This document shows positions 5,915-11,835 of a stretch of DNA of 21,898 nucleotides, piece by piece. Source of the DNA: an uncultured Oscillospiraceae bacterium (GTDB taxonomy: Bacteria; Bacillota; Clostridia; Oscillospirales; Oscillospiraceae); the NCBI GenBank assembly GCA_934668605.1, contig CAKUNY010000013.1:1-21898 (forward strand). Reading direction: 5' to 3'. The notes below the pieces were generated by a model. It searched no databases, was not told where the DNA came from, and saw nothing but the letters and a program-made list of their open reading frames with translations. The first letter of the stretch is position 1. Every line of letters starts with the position of its first letter. Both the position numbers and the translations under genes were made by a program.

Positions 5915-8900
5915 ATGAAGAACTTCAAAAAGGTTCTTGCGCTGGTTCTGGTTCTGGCTACCCTGCTGGGTCTGGCAACCATGGCCGGCGCGGCGACTGA
6001 GTACAAGGACGCCGACAAGATCAACGCGGATTACACCGAAGCGATCAAGGTCCTTGATCTCATCGAAACCATGCAGGGCTATCCCGATGGGAACTTCAAG
6101 CCCACTGCAACCATCACTCGTGAAGAGGCTGCTAAGGTTATCGCGATCTTCGACAACAAGAGCTCCGATATCAGCACCTACTACACCTCCATCAACCCCT
6201 TTGCCGATGAAAAGGGTCGTTGGGGCGAGTCCTATGTTGGCTACGGCTATCGCGCAGGCATCATCGCCGGCATGAACGCCACCACGTACGCTCCCACCGC
6301 GAACGTCACCGGCACCCAGTTCCTGAAGATGGCTCTGGTCACCCTGGGCTACGATCAGGAGAAGGAAGGCTTTGTTGGCGCTTCTTGGGCAGTCAACGTT
6401 CTGGCTCTTGCCAAGCGCATCGGCCTGATCGACAATCTGGCTGACGGCTGGAAGCCCGAGCATGACCTGACCCGTGAAGAGGCTGCTCAGATCCTTCTGA
6501 ACGCTCTGAACTCCGACATGGTCGAGTACGGCCAGGAAGTCAAGGCTTTCATCAACGAAGACTCCTTCAAGAACGACATCGCGACGAAGGGCTGGTTCCG
6601 CTTCAATGGCAAGCTGTACCTGACCGTTGCTGGCGCTGTTTCCACTGCGAAGAAGCTTTACACCGACTTCGATCTGAAAAAGACCACCTCGACTGACGCT
6701 TTCTATCGTCCCTACACCAAGTGGACGCTGGACAAGACCTCTGTTGAGATCAAGAAGGAGCCGAAGGCTACTTTCACCACCAAGTTCTCCGCTTGCGATC
6801 TGCTTGTCGCTCTGGGCGTCAAGGAAGACGACACCAAGACCAAGATCTACATTGACGAGGTCTACTGCGACGGCGAAGATCTGGCCAACGGTGTCAGATT
6901 CACTGACCATGCGATCTTCAAGGAAGGCAATGGTAAGGACGTTGACGTTACCGACGCCACCACTGGCAAGACCACAAGAGAAGTCACTGCGGCTGAATGG
7001 AAGCACGATCTGAGCACCTGCTACGATGCAAAGCACGCAAAGCACGGCGCACAGGGCACGCTGACCGAGGTCTTCTACAATGGCAAGGACGCTGATGGCA
7101 ACAAGCACTACACCATCACCTCCATCGAGACCTGGCTCGGCAAGGTCAACAAGGTTTCCGAAAAGACCACCGCTCTCGACAAGCATCTGAAGTCCAAGGG
7201 CAACGTTGAGGTCTATGCTTACTTCCACAACATGCAGAAGATGCAGGAGAACAACTACGACTACTGCGGCACGGTCTACACCGCTGCGGCTCAGAACGAT
7301 GGCCACACCGGTCACTGCGCTGCGATTGTCAACATGGACAAGCTCAACAAGGACGACTCTTACACGCTGAGCTACAGCGGCGAAACCAACGGCCTGAAGA
7401 AGGGCGACTATGTCCTGCTCACCTACTCCTTCCGTGGCCTCGACGATGACGGCAAGGTTACGACGGATTACAACTGCGTGCAGACGCTCGACCTCACCGA
7501 GGGCAAGGCTGGCCGTCTCTCCGGTCACAAGTTCGGCACTGTTGCTTCCGATCCTTCCCAGACCCGCATTGACAGCGAGTTCGTTAAGGATTCCCAGCAC
7601 TTCCACTTCGGTTATGACGACTCCAAGACGGATGCTTACGGCACCTACACCTTCTACTATGACGCTTACGGCAACGTGATCGGCATGGACGGCACCGATG
7701 CTTCCACTTGGGCTGTCATCGACAACGCTTACATGACCTTCCCGAAGGGCGTTGATACCCTGAACGTTGCGGTCGTTGACCTCGACGCGAAGACCACCGA
7801 GAGCACCGCCAAGAAGTTCGCCCAGATCGACGACTACTATGGCACTGTTCACACGCTCAACGGCCTGGAAGACACCGCTGGTGTTGACTTCACCGGCTTC
7901 GACTTCGACTTCGTCAGCGCGAAGGACTTCGCACACACGCTGGCTGTTGCCCTGAAGGATCTCACCAATGGCGAGTCCAGCAAGGACTTCAAGACGATCT
8001 ATGATCATCTGTTCAAGGTCACCACTGACTCCGAGGGTGTTTACACCATCAAGGTCGGCACGATCGACAACCCGGCTGGCGCTGGCAAGATCAACGCTGC
8101 GTTCAGCTTCGGTGTCCATCCGTACGACTTCGACGCTACGAATGATTCGCTGACCAACAACACCATCAAGGTTGTCAACGGCAAGCCGTATCTCGAGATC
8201 ACTGACACGAACTATACTGGCCAGAAGGATGCTGTTATCCTGACCTCCAACACCAAGTTCCTGGTTCACAAGATGGACGGCACCTACGCTTCCTACACCG
8301 GCTACAAGAACGTTCCTTCCATGATCGCTCACTATGCTGAGGTCGTCTTCACGGATGAGGATGGCAAGACTGTTGCGGATGTTGTCTACCTGACCCACGA
8401 CGTCTACATGACCGACGGTAAGGTTATGGCTTACGTCCCGGGCGGCGCCGACATGAACGGCATCGAAGTCAAGGTCGACGGCGATACCTACTACGGCCTG
8501 AAGGTCTATGTCAACGGCGAAGAGAGCGAAGTCTACCTCTCCGAGGAAGATATGTTCACCTACTTCGACGAGAAGAAGGCTGCTACCAGCAAGTTCCAGA
8601 AGGGCTTCTATGAGCTGCAGTACACCGATGTCAACGACATCACCACTGCCAAGGTTCTGAAGGGTCCGAACGGCACCAAGCTGGCTGCTGACGATCTGCT
8701 TGTTGATGAGTATCTGAACAAGGCTTACAAGATCCAGTACTTCAATGGTACGATCATTGAGCTGCCGACGAAGGCTGCTGATACCTCCTACAACACCTAC
8801 GCTACCTACGCTCTGGCTGACGATTGCGCACTGTACAAGATCTACAAGGGCGAAGTTTCCAAGACTGAGGCTTCCGTCATTGAGAACCTGTACGATGACT

Positions 8901-9025
8901 TCGACTTCCAGTCCAACACGCATGTTAAGGACACGCTGGACGGCACTGAGCACTTCGCTTATGTCGAACTCAACGACAAGGACGAGGTCACTGCGATCTA
9001 CTTCGTGATGGCTCCCAACGACTAA
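5915..9025 (+). CDS. S-layer protein with N-terminal SLH domains
   Basis: Exported cell-surface protein of 1036 residues. Residues 1-26 are a signal peptide (KNFKK, hydrophobic core, cleavage after AGA). Three SLH modules follow at about 28-80, 93-146 and 152-198; motifs are GYPDGNFKPTATITREEAAK, AGIIAGMNATTYAPTANVTG and WKPEHDLTREEAAQ. SLH modules anchor proteins to pyruvylated wall polysaccharide. The remaining roughly 830 residues are rich in Asp, Lys, Thr and Tyr, and I recognise no enzyme motif. AGGAGG at 5901-5906 fixes the start. The codon set is very narrow (AAG, GAC, CTG, GGC), typical of a very abundant protein. It has its own promoter and terminator, and is flanked by duplicated small-peptide modules. 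It may be the main S-layer subunit (inference). Confidence 0.92.
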   Translation: MKNFKKVLALVLVLATLLGLATMAGAATEYKDADKINADYTEAIKVLDLIETMQGYPDGNFKPTATITREEAAKVIAIFDNKSSDISTYYTSINPFADEKGRWGESYVGYGYRAGIIAGMNATTYAPTANVTGTQFLKMALVTLGYDQEKEGFVGASWAVNVLALAKRIGLIDNLADGWKPEHDLTREEAAQILLNALNSDMVEYGQEVKAFINEDSFKNDIATKGWFRFNGKLYLTVAGAVSTAKKLYTDFDLKKTTSTDAFYRPYTKWTLDKTSVEIKKEPKATFTTKFSACDLLVALGVKEDDTKTKIYIDEVYCDGEDLANGVRFTDHAIFKEGNGKDVDVTDATTGKTTREVTAAEWKHDLSTCYDAKHAKHGAQGTLTEVFYNGKDADGNKHYTITSIETWLGKVNKVSEKTTALDKHLKSKGNVEVYAYFHNMQKMQENNYDYCGTVYTAAAQNDGHTGHCAAIVNMDKLNKDDSYTLSYSGETNGLKKGDYVLLTYSFRGLDDDGKVTTDYNCVQTLDLTEGKAGRLSGHKFGTVASDPSQTRIDSEFVKDSQHFHFGYDDSKTDAYGTYTFYYDAYGNVIGMDGTDASTWAVIDNAYMTFPKGVDTLNVAVVDLDAKTTESTAKKFAQIDDYYGTVHTLNGLEDTAGVDFTGFDFDFVSAKDFAHTLAVALKDLTNGESSKDFKTIYDHLFKVTTDSEGVYTIKVGTIDNPAGAGKINAAFSFGVHPYDFDATNDSLTNNTIKVVNGKPYLEITDTNYTGQKDAVILTSNTKFLVHKMDGTYASYTGYKNVPSMIAHYAEVVFTDEDGKTVADVVYLTHDVYMTDGKVMAYVPGGADMNGIEVKVDGDTYYGLKVYVNGEESEVYLSEEDMFTYFDEKKAATSKFQKGFYELQYTDVNDITTAKVLKGPNGTKLAADDLLVDEYLNKAYKIQYFNGTIIELPTKAADTSYNTYATYALADDCALYKIYKGEVSKTEASVIENLYDDFDFQSNTHVKDTLDGTEHFAYVELNDKDEVTAIYFVMAPND

Positions 9026-9060
9026 TCCGAACCTTTTAAAGTTCAGTTAGTTCACTCCTA

Positions 9061-9095
9061 AAAAAGTCCCCGGGGCGCAAGCCCCGGGGATTTTT
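9061..9095 (+). terminator. Intrinsic terminator after the S-layer gene
   Basis: TCCCCGGGGC (9067-9076) and GCCCCGGGGA (9081-9090) pair around a GCAA tetraloop, followed by TTTTT and preceded by an A-run. A very stable terminator, about 40 bases after the stop. Confidence 0.95.
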
Positions 9096-9100
9096 CCTGC

Positions 9101-9132
9101 CCTCTTGACAAATCAAGAGGTTTGCGTATAAT
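9101..9132 (+). promoter_or_regulatory. Strong promoter with an overlapping inverted repeat, module B antisense RNA
   Basis: TTGACA (9105-9110), a 16-base spacer and TATAAT (9127-9132): both hexamers are perfect consensus. A perfect 8-bp inverted repeat, CCTCTTGA and TCAAGAGG around CAAA (9101-9120), covers the -35 hexamer and could be an operator. Transcription should start near 9139. Confidence 0.8.
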
Positions 9133-9138
9133 AAAAGA

Positions 9139-9236
9139 AAGAGACGATACCGATAAGCGGTTCGGCTCAGTATCAGGTATCTAGAAAGAAAAATCTAGAA
9201 AACCGTCACTTGCCAGAGTGGCGGTTTTCGCGTCTT
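9139..9236 (+). ncRNA. Predicted antisense RNA of module B
   Basis: An RNA of about 98 bases from the consensus promoter at 9105. It runs convergently into the module B peptide gene and ends at the shared hairpin and T-run (9232-9236). It holds no plausible SD plus reading frame. Its start, GAGACGATACCGATAAGCGG, closely matches the leader of the opposing mRNA and shares TACCGATAA with the module A and C leaders. A 6-bp stem (TCTAGA at 9180-9185 and 9194-9199) lies before the terminator. Confidence 0.6.
9198..9236. terminator. Bidirectional terminator shared by module B transcripts
   Basis: AAAACCGTCACT (9199-9210) pairs with AGTGGCGGTTTT (9217-9228) with one G-U pair and a 6-base loop. A T-run follows at 9234-9238 on the + strand and TTTTT follows on the - strand. 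The - strand peptide stop codon (9206-9208) lies within the stem. Confidence 0.8.
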
Positions 9237-9286
9237 TTTACGATAATGGTAACTGTAAAAGCACCAATATGTAACGTAATACGCAT
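9206..9286 (-). CDS. Small basic-hydrophobic peptide, module B (26 aa), toxin-like by context
   Basis: A 26-residue peptide beginning MRITLHIGAFTVTIIVKRR and ending HSGK: a beta-prone hydrophobic stretch, then a basic tail. I cannot place it in a family with certainty. Support for translation is strong. AAAGGAGG on the - strand ends 8 bases before this ATG, there is a consensus promoter, and the TGA sits in the terminator stem, as in the holin-like modules. A second ATG (9291) gives another 17-residue frame but lies only 3 bases from the SD. A convergent RNA overlaps the 3' end. The layout implies a type I toxin-like role, though a non-toxic regulatory peptide is possible. Confidence 0.62.
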   Translation of the reverse strand: MRITLHIGAFTVTIIVKRRENRHSGK

Positions 9287-9292
9287 GGCATT

Positions 9293-9310
9293 CACCTCCT
9301 TTCGGAAGTG
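9293..9310 (-). promoter_or_regulatory. SD-hiding hairpin with GAAA tetraloop, module B
   Basis: On the - strand CACTTCC, GAAA, GGAGGTG folds into a 7-bp stem (one U-G pair) closed by a GNRA-type tetraloop. The stem contains the whole SD core of the 26-residue peptide, so translation would need it to open. Confidence 0.7.
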
Positions 9311-9368
9311 TCAGCCGAACCGCCTACCGTGTATCGTATCGTCTCTCCCGCCCGTAAAGGGCAAGTTC

Positions 9369-9397
9369 ATTGTAACGCAGAATGAAGAATTTGTCAA
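9369..9397 (-). promoter_or_regulatory. Promoter of the module B peptide mRNA
   Basis: Read on the - strand: TTGACA (9397-9392), a 17-base spacer and TACAAT (9374-9369). Transcription should start near 9362. The first bases include GCCC and GGGC arms that can form a 5' hairpin. Confidence 0.8.
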
Positions 9398-9404
9398 TGT
9401 GCGG

Positions 9405-9432
9405 AAAAGCCTCCCGAATCGGGAGGCTTTTT
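9405..9432. terminator. Terminator hairpin at the head of module C
   Basis: AAAAGCCTCCC and GGGAGGCTTTT around GAATC, then T. It follows no + strand gene and sits between the back-to-back promoters of modules B and C. It is probably carried along with the duplicated unit and acts as an insulator. Confidence 0.8.
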
Positions 9433-9433
9433 C

Positions 9434-9462
9434 TTGCAATTCTGGGAAGAATGTGGTATTCT
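9434..9462 (+). promoter_or_regulatory. Promoter of toxin-type mRNA, module C
   Basis: TTGCAA (9434-9439), a 17-base spacer and TATTCT (9457-9462). Transcription is expected near 9469, at GGTGCTACCG. Confidence 0.75.
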
Positions 9463-9468
9463 GACAAT

Positions 9469-9562
9469 GGTGCTACCGATAAACGGCAAGCGGGCGGCTC
9501 TCCACTGCATTTGCGGAGGGAGACAGCTTCTTTAGCGCCCTCCGACACTTGGAAAGGAGGGC
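9469..9562 (+). promoter_or_regulatory. Structured leader of module C that can hide the SD
   Basis: GCCCTCC (9537-9543) pairs perfectly with the SD-containing GGAGGGC (9556-9562). An upstream GGAGGG (9515-9520) is an alternative partner for the same CCCTCC. The sequence between these parts has drifted from module A, yet the pairing blocks are kept. Confidence 0.6.
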
Positions 9563-9569
9563 AGCGATT

Positions 9570-9662
9570 ATGATTACATACTCGGAACTGTTCCAGTTTT
9601 GTATTCTCATGGTCAGTGTGATCAGCCTCGTTATTAAGGTCTGTAACAGCAAAAAGAAGTAA
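9570..9662 (+). CDS. Holin-like toxin-type small membrane peptide, module C (30 aa)
   Basis: A 30-residue peptide starting MITYSELFQF, with one hydrophobic helix (about 8-24) and a NSKKK end. It is identical to the module A peptide except Ile for Val at residue 2. The SD AAAGGAGG (9553-9560) is canonical and lies 9 bases from the ATG, so this copy should be translated better than copy A, whose SD is AAAGGGGGG. The TAA falls within the terminator stem. As with copy A, its length, start motif and Lys tail match the TxpA/BsrG-like holin-type toxins. The antisense RNA of either module could probably act on both mRNAs (inference from their similarity). Confidence 0.8.
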   Translation: MITYSELFQFCILMVSVISLVIKVCNSKKK

Positions 9663-9700
9663 CCGCCCCATCTTCCCACAGATAGCGATTACTTCTTTTT
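9651..9700. terminator. Bidirectional terminator shared by module C transcripts
   Basis: AAAAAGAAGTAACCGC (9651-9666) pairs with GCGATTACTTCTTTTT (9685-9700), with one C-A mismatch. T-runs lie on both strands. Confidence 0.88.
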
Positions 9701-9743
9701 AATTCGTGTGGGGAGCTGCTCGTTTGCCGGTAGCACCCTTGCT
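9651..9743 (-). ncRNA. Predicted antisense RNA of module C
   Basis: About 93 bases from the - strand promoter at 9750-9777 to the shared terminator. It overlaps the end of the module C mRNA by about 50 bases. The leader block GGTGCTACCGGCAAACGAGC is identical to that of the module A antisense RNA. Confidence 0.65.
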
Positions 9744-9749
9744 ATCTTT

Positions 9750-9777
9750 AGTATATCCGTTTTCCCGAAAATGTCAA
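9750..9777 (-). promoter_or_regulatory. Antisense RNA promoter, module C
   Basis: On the - strand: TTGACA (9777-9772), a 16-base spacer and TATACT (9755-9750). Stronger than the opposing toxin promoter. Confidence 0.82.
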
Positions 9778-9803
9778 GGCCTGAACGCAGAAACTTCCAA
9801 ATT

Positions 9804-9914
9804 TGCGTAGGGGGCGATGCCCACATCGCCCCATTGGGTACCATCGAATTCGCATTGGATTTCCGTAAAAACGGGTTTATTTGCCGGGTAGATGTGCTCA
9901 ATCGACCCCTACGA
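9804..9914. mobile_element. MITE-like element, copy 2 (about 111 bp)
   Basis: The left end is identical to copy 1 (TGCGTAGGGGGCGATGCCCA) and the core TTTCCGTAAAAACGGG is kept. The right end is a different subtype: on the other strand it reads CGTAGGGGTCGATTGAGCAC, matching the 39-base units at 5471-5548. The element is thus a mosaic. It has no coding capacity. Confidence 0.65.
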
Positions 9915-9961
9915 ACATCCCGGAGAGTTCCCGGAAATGTCAAGCCTCTAACGGCAAAAAG

Positions 9962-10957
9962 CTACAGCAGCACGAGGGCGGTATCGTAGAGCTTGCAGGA
10001 CGTGCTCGGAAGTTCGAGCTTGAGCTGGACGGTCTGCGCGCCCGCCGGAATGTCCAGCCCAAAGCGCAGGAAGGTGCACTCCTCGCCGCCGGGGAGCCTG
10101 TCTGCAAGCGTCTGGCTGGCCGTCAGGGCGGTAAACTCGCCGGAGCCGAAGCGGAGCAGGGCATTGGCCGCATCGGTCGAGGCGCGAAGCAGAACCTCCG
10201 CGCGGGTGCAGCCGGCCGGAATGGCGCGCGGCGTCAGGCAGACGCTGCCCGCGGCGTATACAACGGGCGTGATCGTGAAGCGCATCCAGGAGAACGAAAA
10301 CGCGTTCAGCGGCGACGAGTCGACCCAGAGCATCATAACGTACCGCCGGTTCGGGTCGAGCAGATAGTTGGTATCGAAGATAACGGGATTTTCCGTCGTG
10401 CCGGTCTTCGTGATGTCGCCGAGCGCCGTCTCATACAGCACCTCCTGCGTCTTCGAGTCGCAGATCCCAAGCTTGACAACGGTCGGCGCGTCCGACGACG
10501 CCGAGCTCGCCGATTGCAGCTTGAGCGACGTGAGCGTGCCGAACGCGTCGGGATAAAAGTAGAAAAGCTTCACCCAGGCTTGCTTCTGCGTCGTCCGATA
10601 CGAAATGTCGGAGGCGTGGAACGCGTTGTTGACGCCGTTGTACGCGACCGAGCCGTCGGCCAGACCCGAGGTCAGCAGCTCCGCGCACTTGTTCAGAAAA
10701 TACGTGCCCGTGTAGCTCGTGATCTGCTCCATGTCCTGAAATGCGTCGGCCTGAATGCAGTCGGAATACACCGCGTGCCCGCCCTGATGCGCCTGCGCCG
10801 ACATGACGCCGCCCAGCGCGATGAGCCCCGCCTCCGCCTGCCGCAGCGCCCGCGCGCCGCTGGTGTCGAGTCTTGAGAAATTGTCGTTGACCTCCGCGAG
10901 ACAGACCGGATCCTCCGGCAGCCATGTGCAAAGGCCGAGCTTTTGTGTTCTGGTCAT
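9962..10957 (-). CDS. Phage tail-fibre-like protein of unknown function
   Basis: A 331-residue protein without signal peptide or membrane segment. The N terminus, MTRTQKLGLCTWLPEDPV followed by a LAEVNDNFSRLD motif, resembles the start of phage tail-fibre or tail-appendage proteins, where a short K-L-G-L-x-x-W segment and an N-x-N-F-x-x-L/I-D motif recur. The rest is rich in Ser, Thr and small residues with beta-type patterns, fitting a trimeric fibre or carbohydrate-binding fold; I see no enzyme motif. The start at 10957 has AGGAGG 7 bases upstream. No other phage gene is near, so it may be a domesticated remnant or belong to an appendage encoded elsewhere. Its SD is locked in a hairpin. No terminator is visible downstream. 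Confidence 0.6.
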   Translation of the reverse strand: MTRTQKLGLCTWLPEDPVCLAEVNDNFSRLDTSGARALRQAEAGLIALGGVMSAQAHQGGHAVYSDCIQADAFQDMEQITSYTGTYFLNKCAELLTSGLADGSVAYNGVNNAFHASDISYRTTQKQAWVKLFYFYPDAFGTLTSLKLQSASSASSDAPTVVKLGICDSKTQEVLYETALGDITKTGTTENPVIFDTNYLLDPNRRYVMMLWVDSSPLNAFSFSWMRFTITPVVYAAGSVCLTPRAIPAGCTRAEVLLRASTDAANALLRFGSGEFTALTASQTLADRLPGGEECTFLRFGLDIPAGAQTVQLKLELPSTSCKLYDTALVLL

Positions 10958-11010
10958 AAAAAATCCTCCTGTAAGTAAATTTGGGGAAGCCCCCTTCACT
11001 TACAGGAGAA
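10958..11010 (-). promoter_or_regulatory. Attenuator-like hairpin covering the SD of the tail-fibre-like gene
   Basis: On the - strand the arm at 11010-10998, containing CTCCTGTAAGT, pairs over about 13 bp with the arm at 10976-10964, containing ACTTACAGGAGGA. A smaller GGGG/CCCC stem sits inside. The second arm contains the AGGAGG SD, and six T follow immediately, running into the ATG. It can serve as terminator for the upstream SDR gene and as translation lock for this gene. Confidence 0.7.
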
Positions 11011-11048
11011 CCATGCACCTTTGTAGCACGCAGAAATGCAACCGAAGC

Positions 11049-11747
11049 TTACGTGATCACAAATCCGCCGTTTACGCCCAGCACCTGTCCCGTTACAAAC
11101 GGCGCATCCACGAGATACGCCATCGCCTGCGCGACATCCTCGGGTTTTCCGAGCCTCTCGATCGGCGTCTGCTCGCGAAGCGATTCGAGAACCTCCGGCG
11201 CGACATTTGCGCACATGTCCGTTTGGATAACGCCCGGGCAGATGGCGTTCACGCGAATGCCGCTCGGCCCCAGCTCCTGCGCCAGCGCCTTCGATAAGGC
11301 CAGCACCGCGCCCTTCGTCGCCGAATACGCCGCCTCGCACGACGCGCCGACCTGTCCCCACATCGAAGACACCGTCACGATCGCGCCAGCCTGCCGTTGC
11401 AGCATCCCCGGCAGCGCCGCGCGCACGCAGTGAAAAATTCCGTCCACATTCACCGCGAAGATCCGCCGCCATTCATCGGGCGTGATCTCGGATATCAGCC
11501 CATAGTGCGCGATTCCAGCGTTGCAGATCAGCCCATCCAGGGGCGGCAGATCCCGGAACGCGTCCAGAACCGCCGTCTCGTCCGCCACATCGCAGAGGAT
11601 CCCGACCGCGCCGGTTTCCAGAGACAAAGCCTCCGCCTGCGCAGCGCTTTTTTCATACAGGAACCAGACCCGGTCGCCGCGCGCGGAAAAAAGCCTTACT
11701 GCCGCCGCGCCAATGCCCCGGCTCCCGCCGGTAATCAAAATATTCAT
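11049..11747 (-). CDS. SDR-family oxidoreductase (FabG-like)
   Basis: A 232-residue classical short-chain dehydrogenase/reductase, NAD(P)-dependent. The Rossmann motif TGGSRGIG is at residues 6-13, CDV at 52-54 contacts the adenine, and NAG is at 76-78. The catalytic residues are Asn100, the Ser pair at 127-128, and Tyr141/Lys145 in YSATK; ICPGVIQTDM and the GQVLGVNGGF end follow. The closest general type is 3-oxoacyl-ACP reductase (FabG), but no fatty-acid genes are nearby, so the substrate is open. GAGG lies 6 bases before the ATG. It stands between two terminator-like structures with no clear promoter of its own, so it may depend on read-through from yabR. Confidence 0.88.
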   Translation of the reverse strand: MNILITGGSRGIGAAAVRLFSARGDRVWFLYEKSAAQAEALSLETGAVGILCDVADETAVLDAFRDLPPLDGLICNAGIAHYGLISEITPDEWRRIFAVNVDGIFHCVRAALPGMLQRQAGAIVTVSSMWGQVGASCEAAYSATKGAVLALSKALAQELGPSGIRVNAICPGVIQTDMCANVAPEVLESLREQTPIERLGKPEDVAQAMAYLVDAPFVTGQVLGVNGGFVIT

Positions 11748-11764
11748 ACAAACCTCAAATCAAA

Positions 11765-11829
11765 CGCCCTTTTCCCGGAAATTCCCGAAAAAAGGGCGAT
11801 AAGGGAGCTCTGATTCTTTCAGAGCTCCC
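11765..11829 (-). terminator. Two consecutive hairpins after yabR
   Basis: First, GGGAGCTCTGA and TCAGAGCTCCC (11803-11829) make an 11-bp stem with a 5-base loop. Next, CGCCCTTTT and AAAAGGGCG (11765-11798) make a 9-bp stem, whose left arm on the - strand carries a T6 run. The first lies directly after the yabR stop and should end the long - strand operon. The second may be a further terminator or a 5' structure of the SDR mRNA. Confidence 0.7.
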
Positions 11830-11835
11830 CTGGTA

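Larger units (their letters stand above)
9401..9914. repeat. Long direct repeat, right copy (terminator + peptide module + MITE-like element)
   Basis: Same-orientation copy of 5063-5652 lacking the tandem 39-base units. The copy starts about 4.34 kb after the left one. The S-layer gene and module B lie between them. Confidence 0.9.

Noticed and set aside
5912-8953. A 1013-codon open frame on the - strand opposite the S-layer gene
   Set aside because: It has no SD at its start, and its Val/Asp/Leu-rich translation mirrors the biased codons of the S-layer gene (few TTA, CTA or TCA codons in frame). The S-layer frame has signal peptide, SLH motifs, promoter and terminator.
9235-9291. Alternative 17-residue frame from the ATG at 9291 on the - strand
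   Set aside because: Only 3 bases from the SD, too close; the 26-residue frame has ideal 8-base spacing and its stop falls in the terminator as in the sister modules.
9905-9961. Terminator or further antisense promoter after the tail-fibre-like gene
   Set aside because: A TTGACA is present on the - strand near 9940, in a partial copy of the antisense promoter region, but there is no -10 at proper spacing and no hairpin with a T-run.
9881-10876. Long + strand frame opposite the tail-fibre-like gene
   Set aside because: Arg/Gly/Ala-rich shadow with no SD; it begins inside the MITE-like element.
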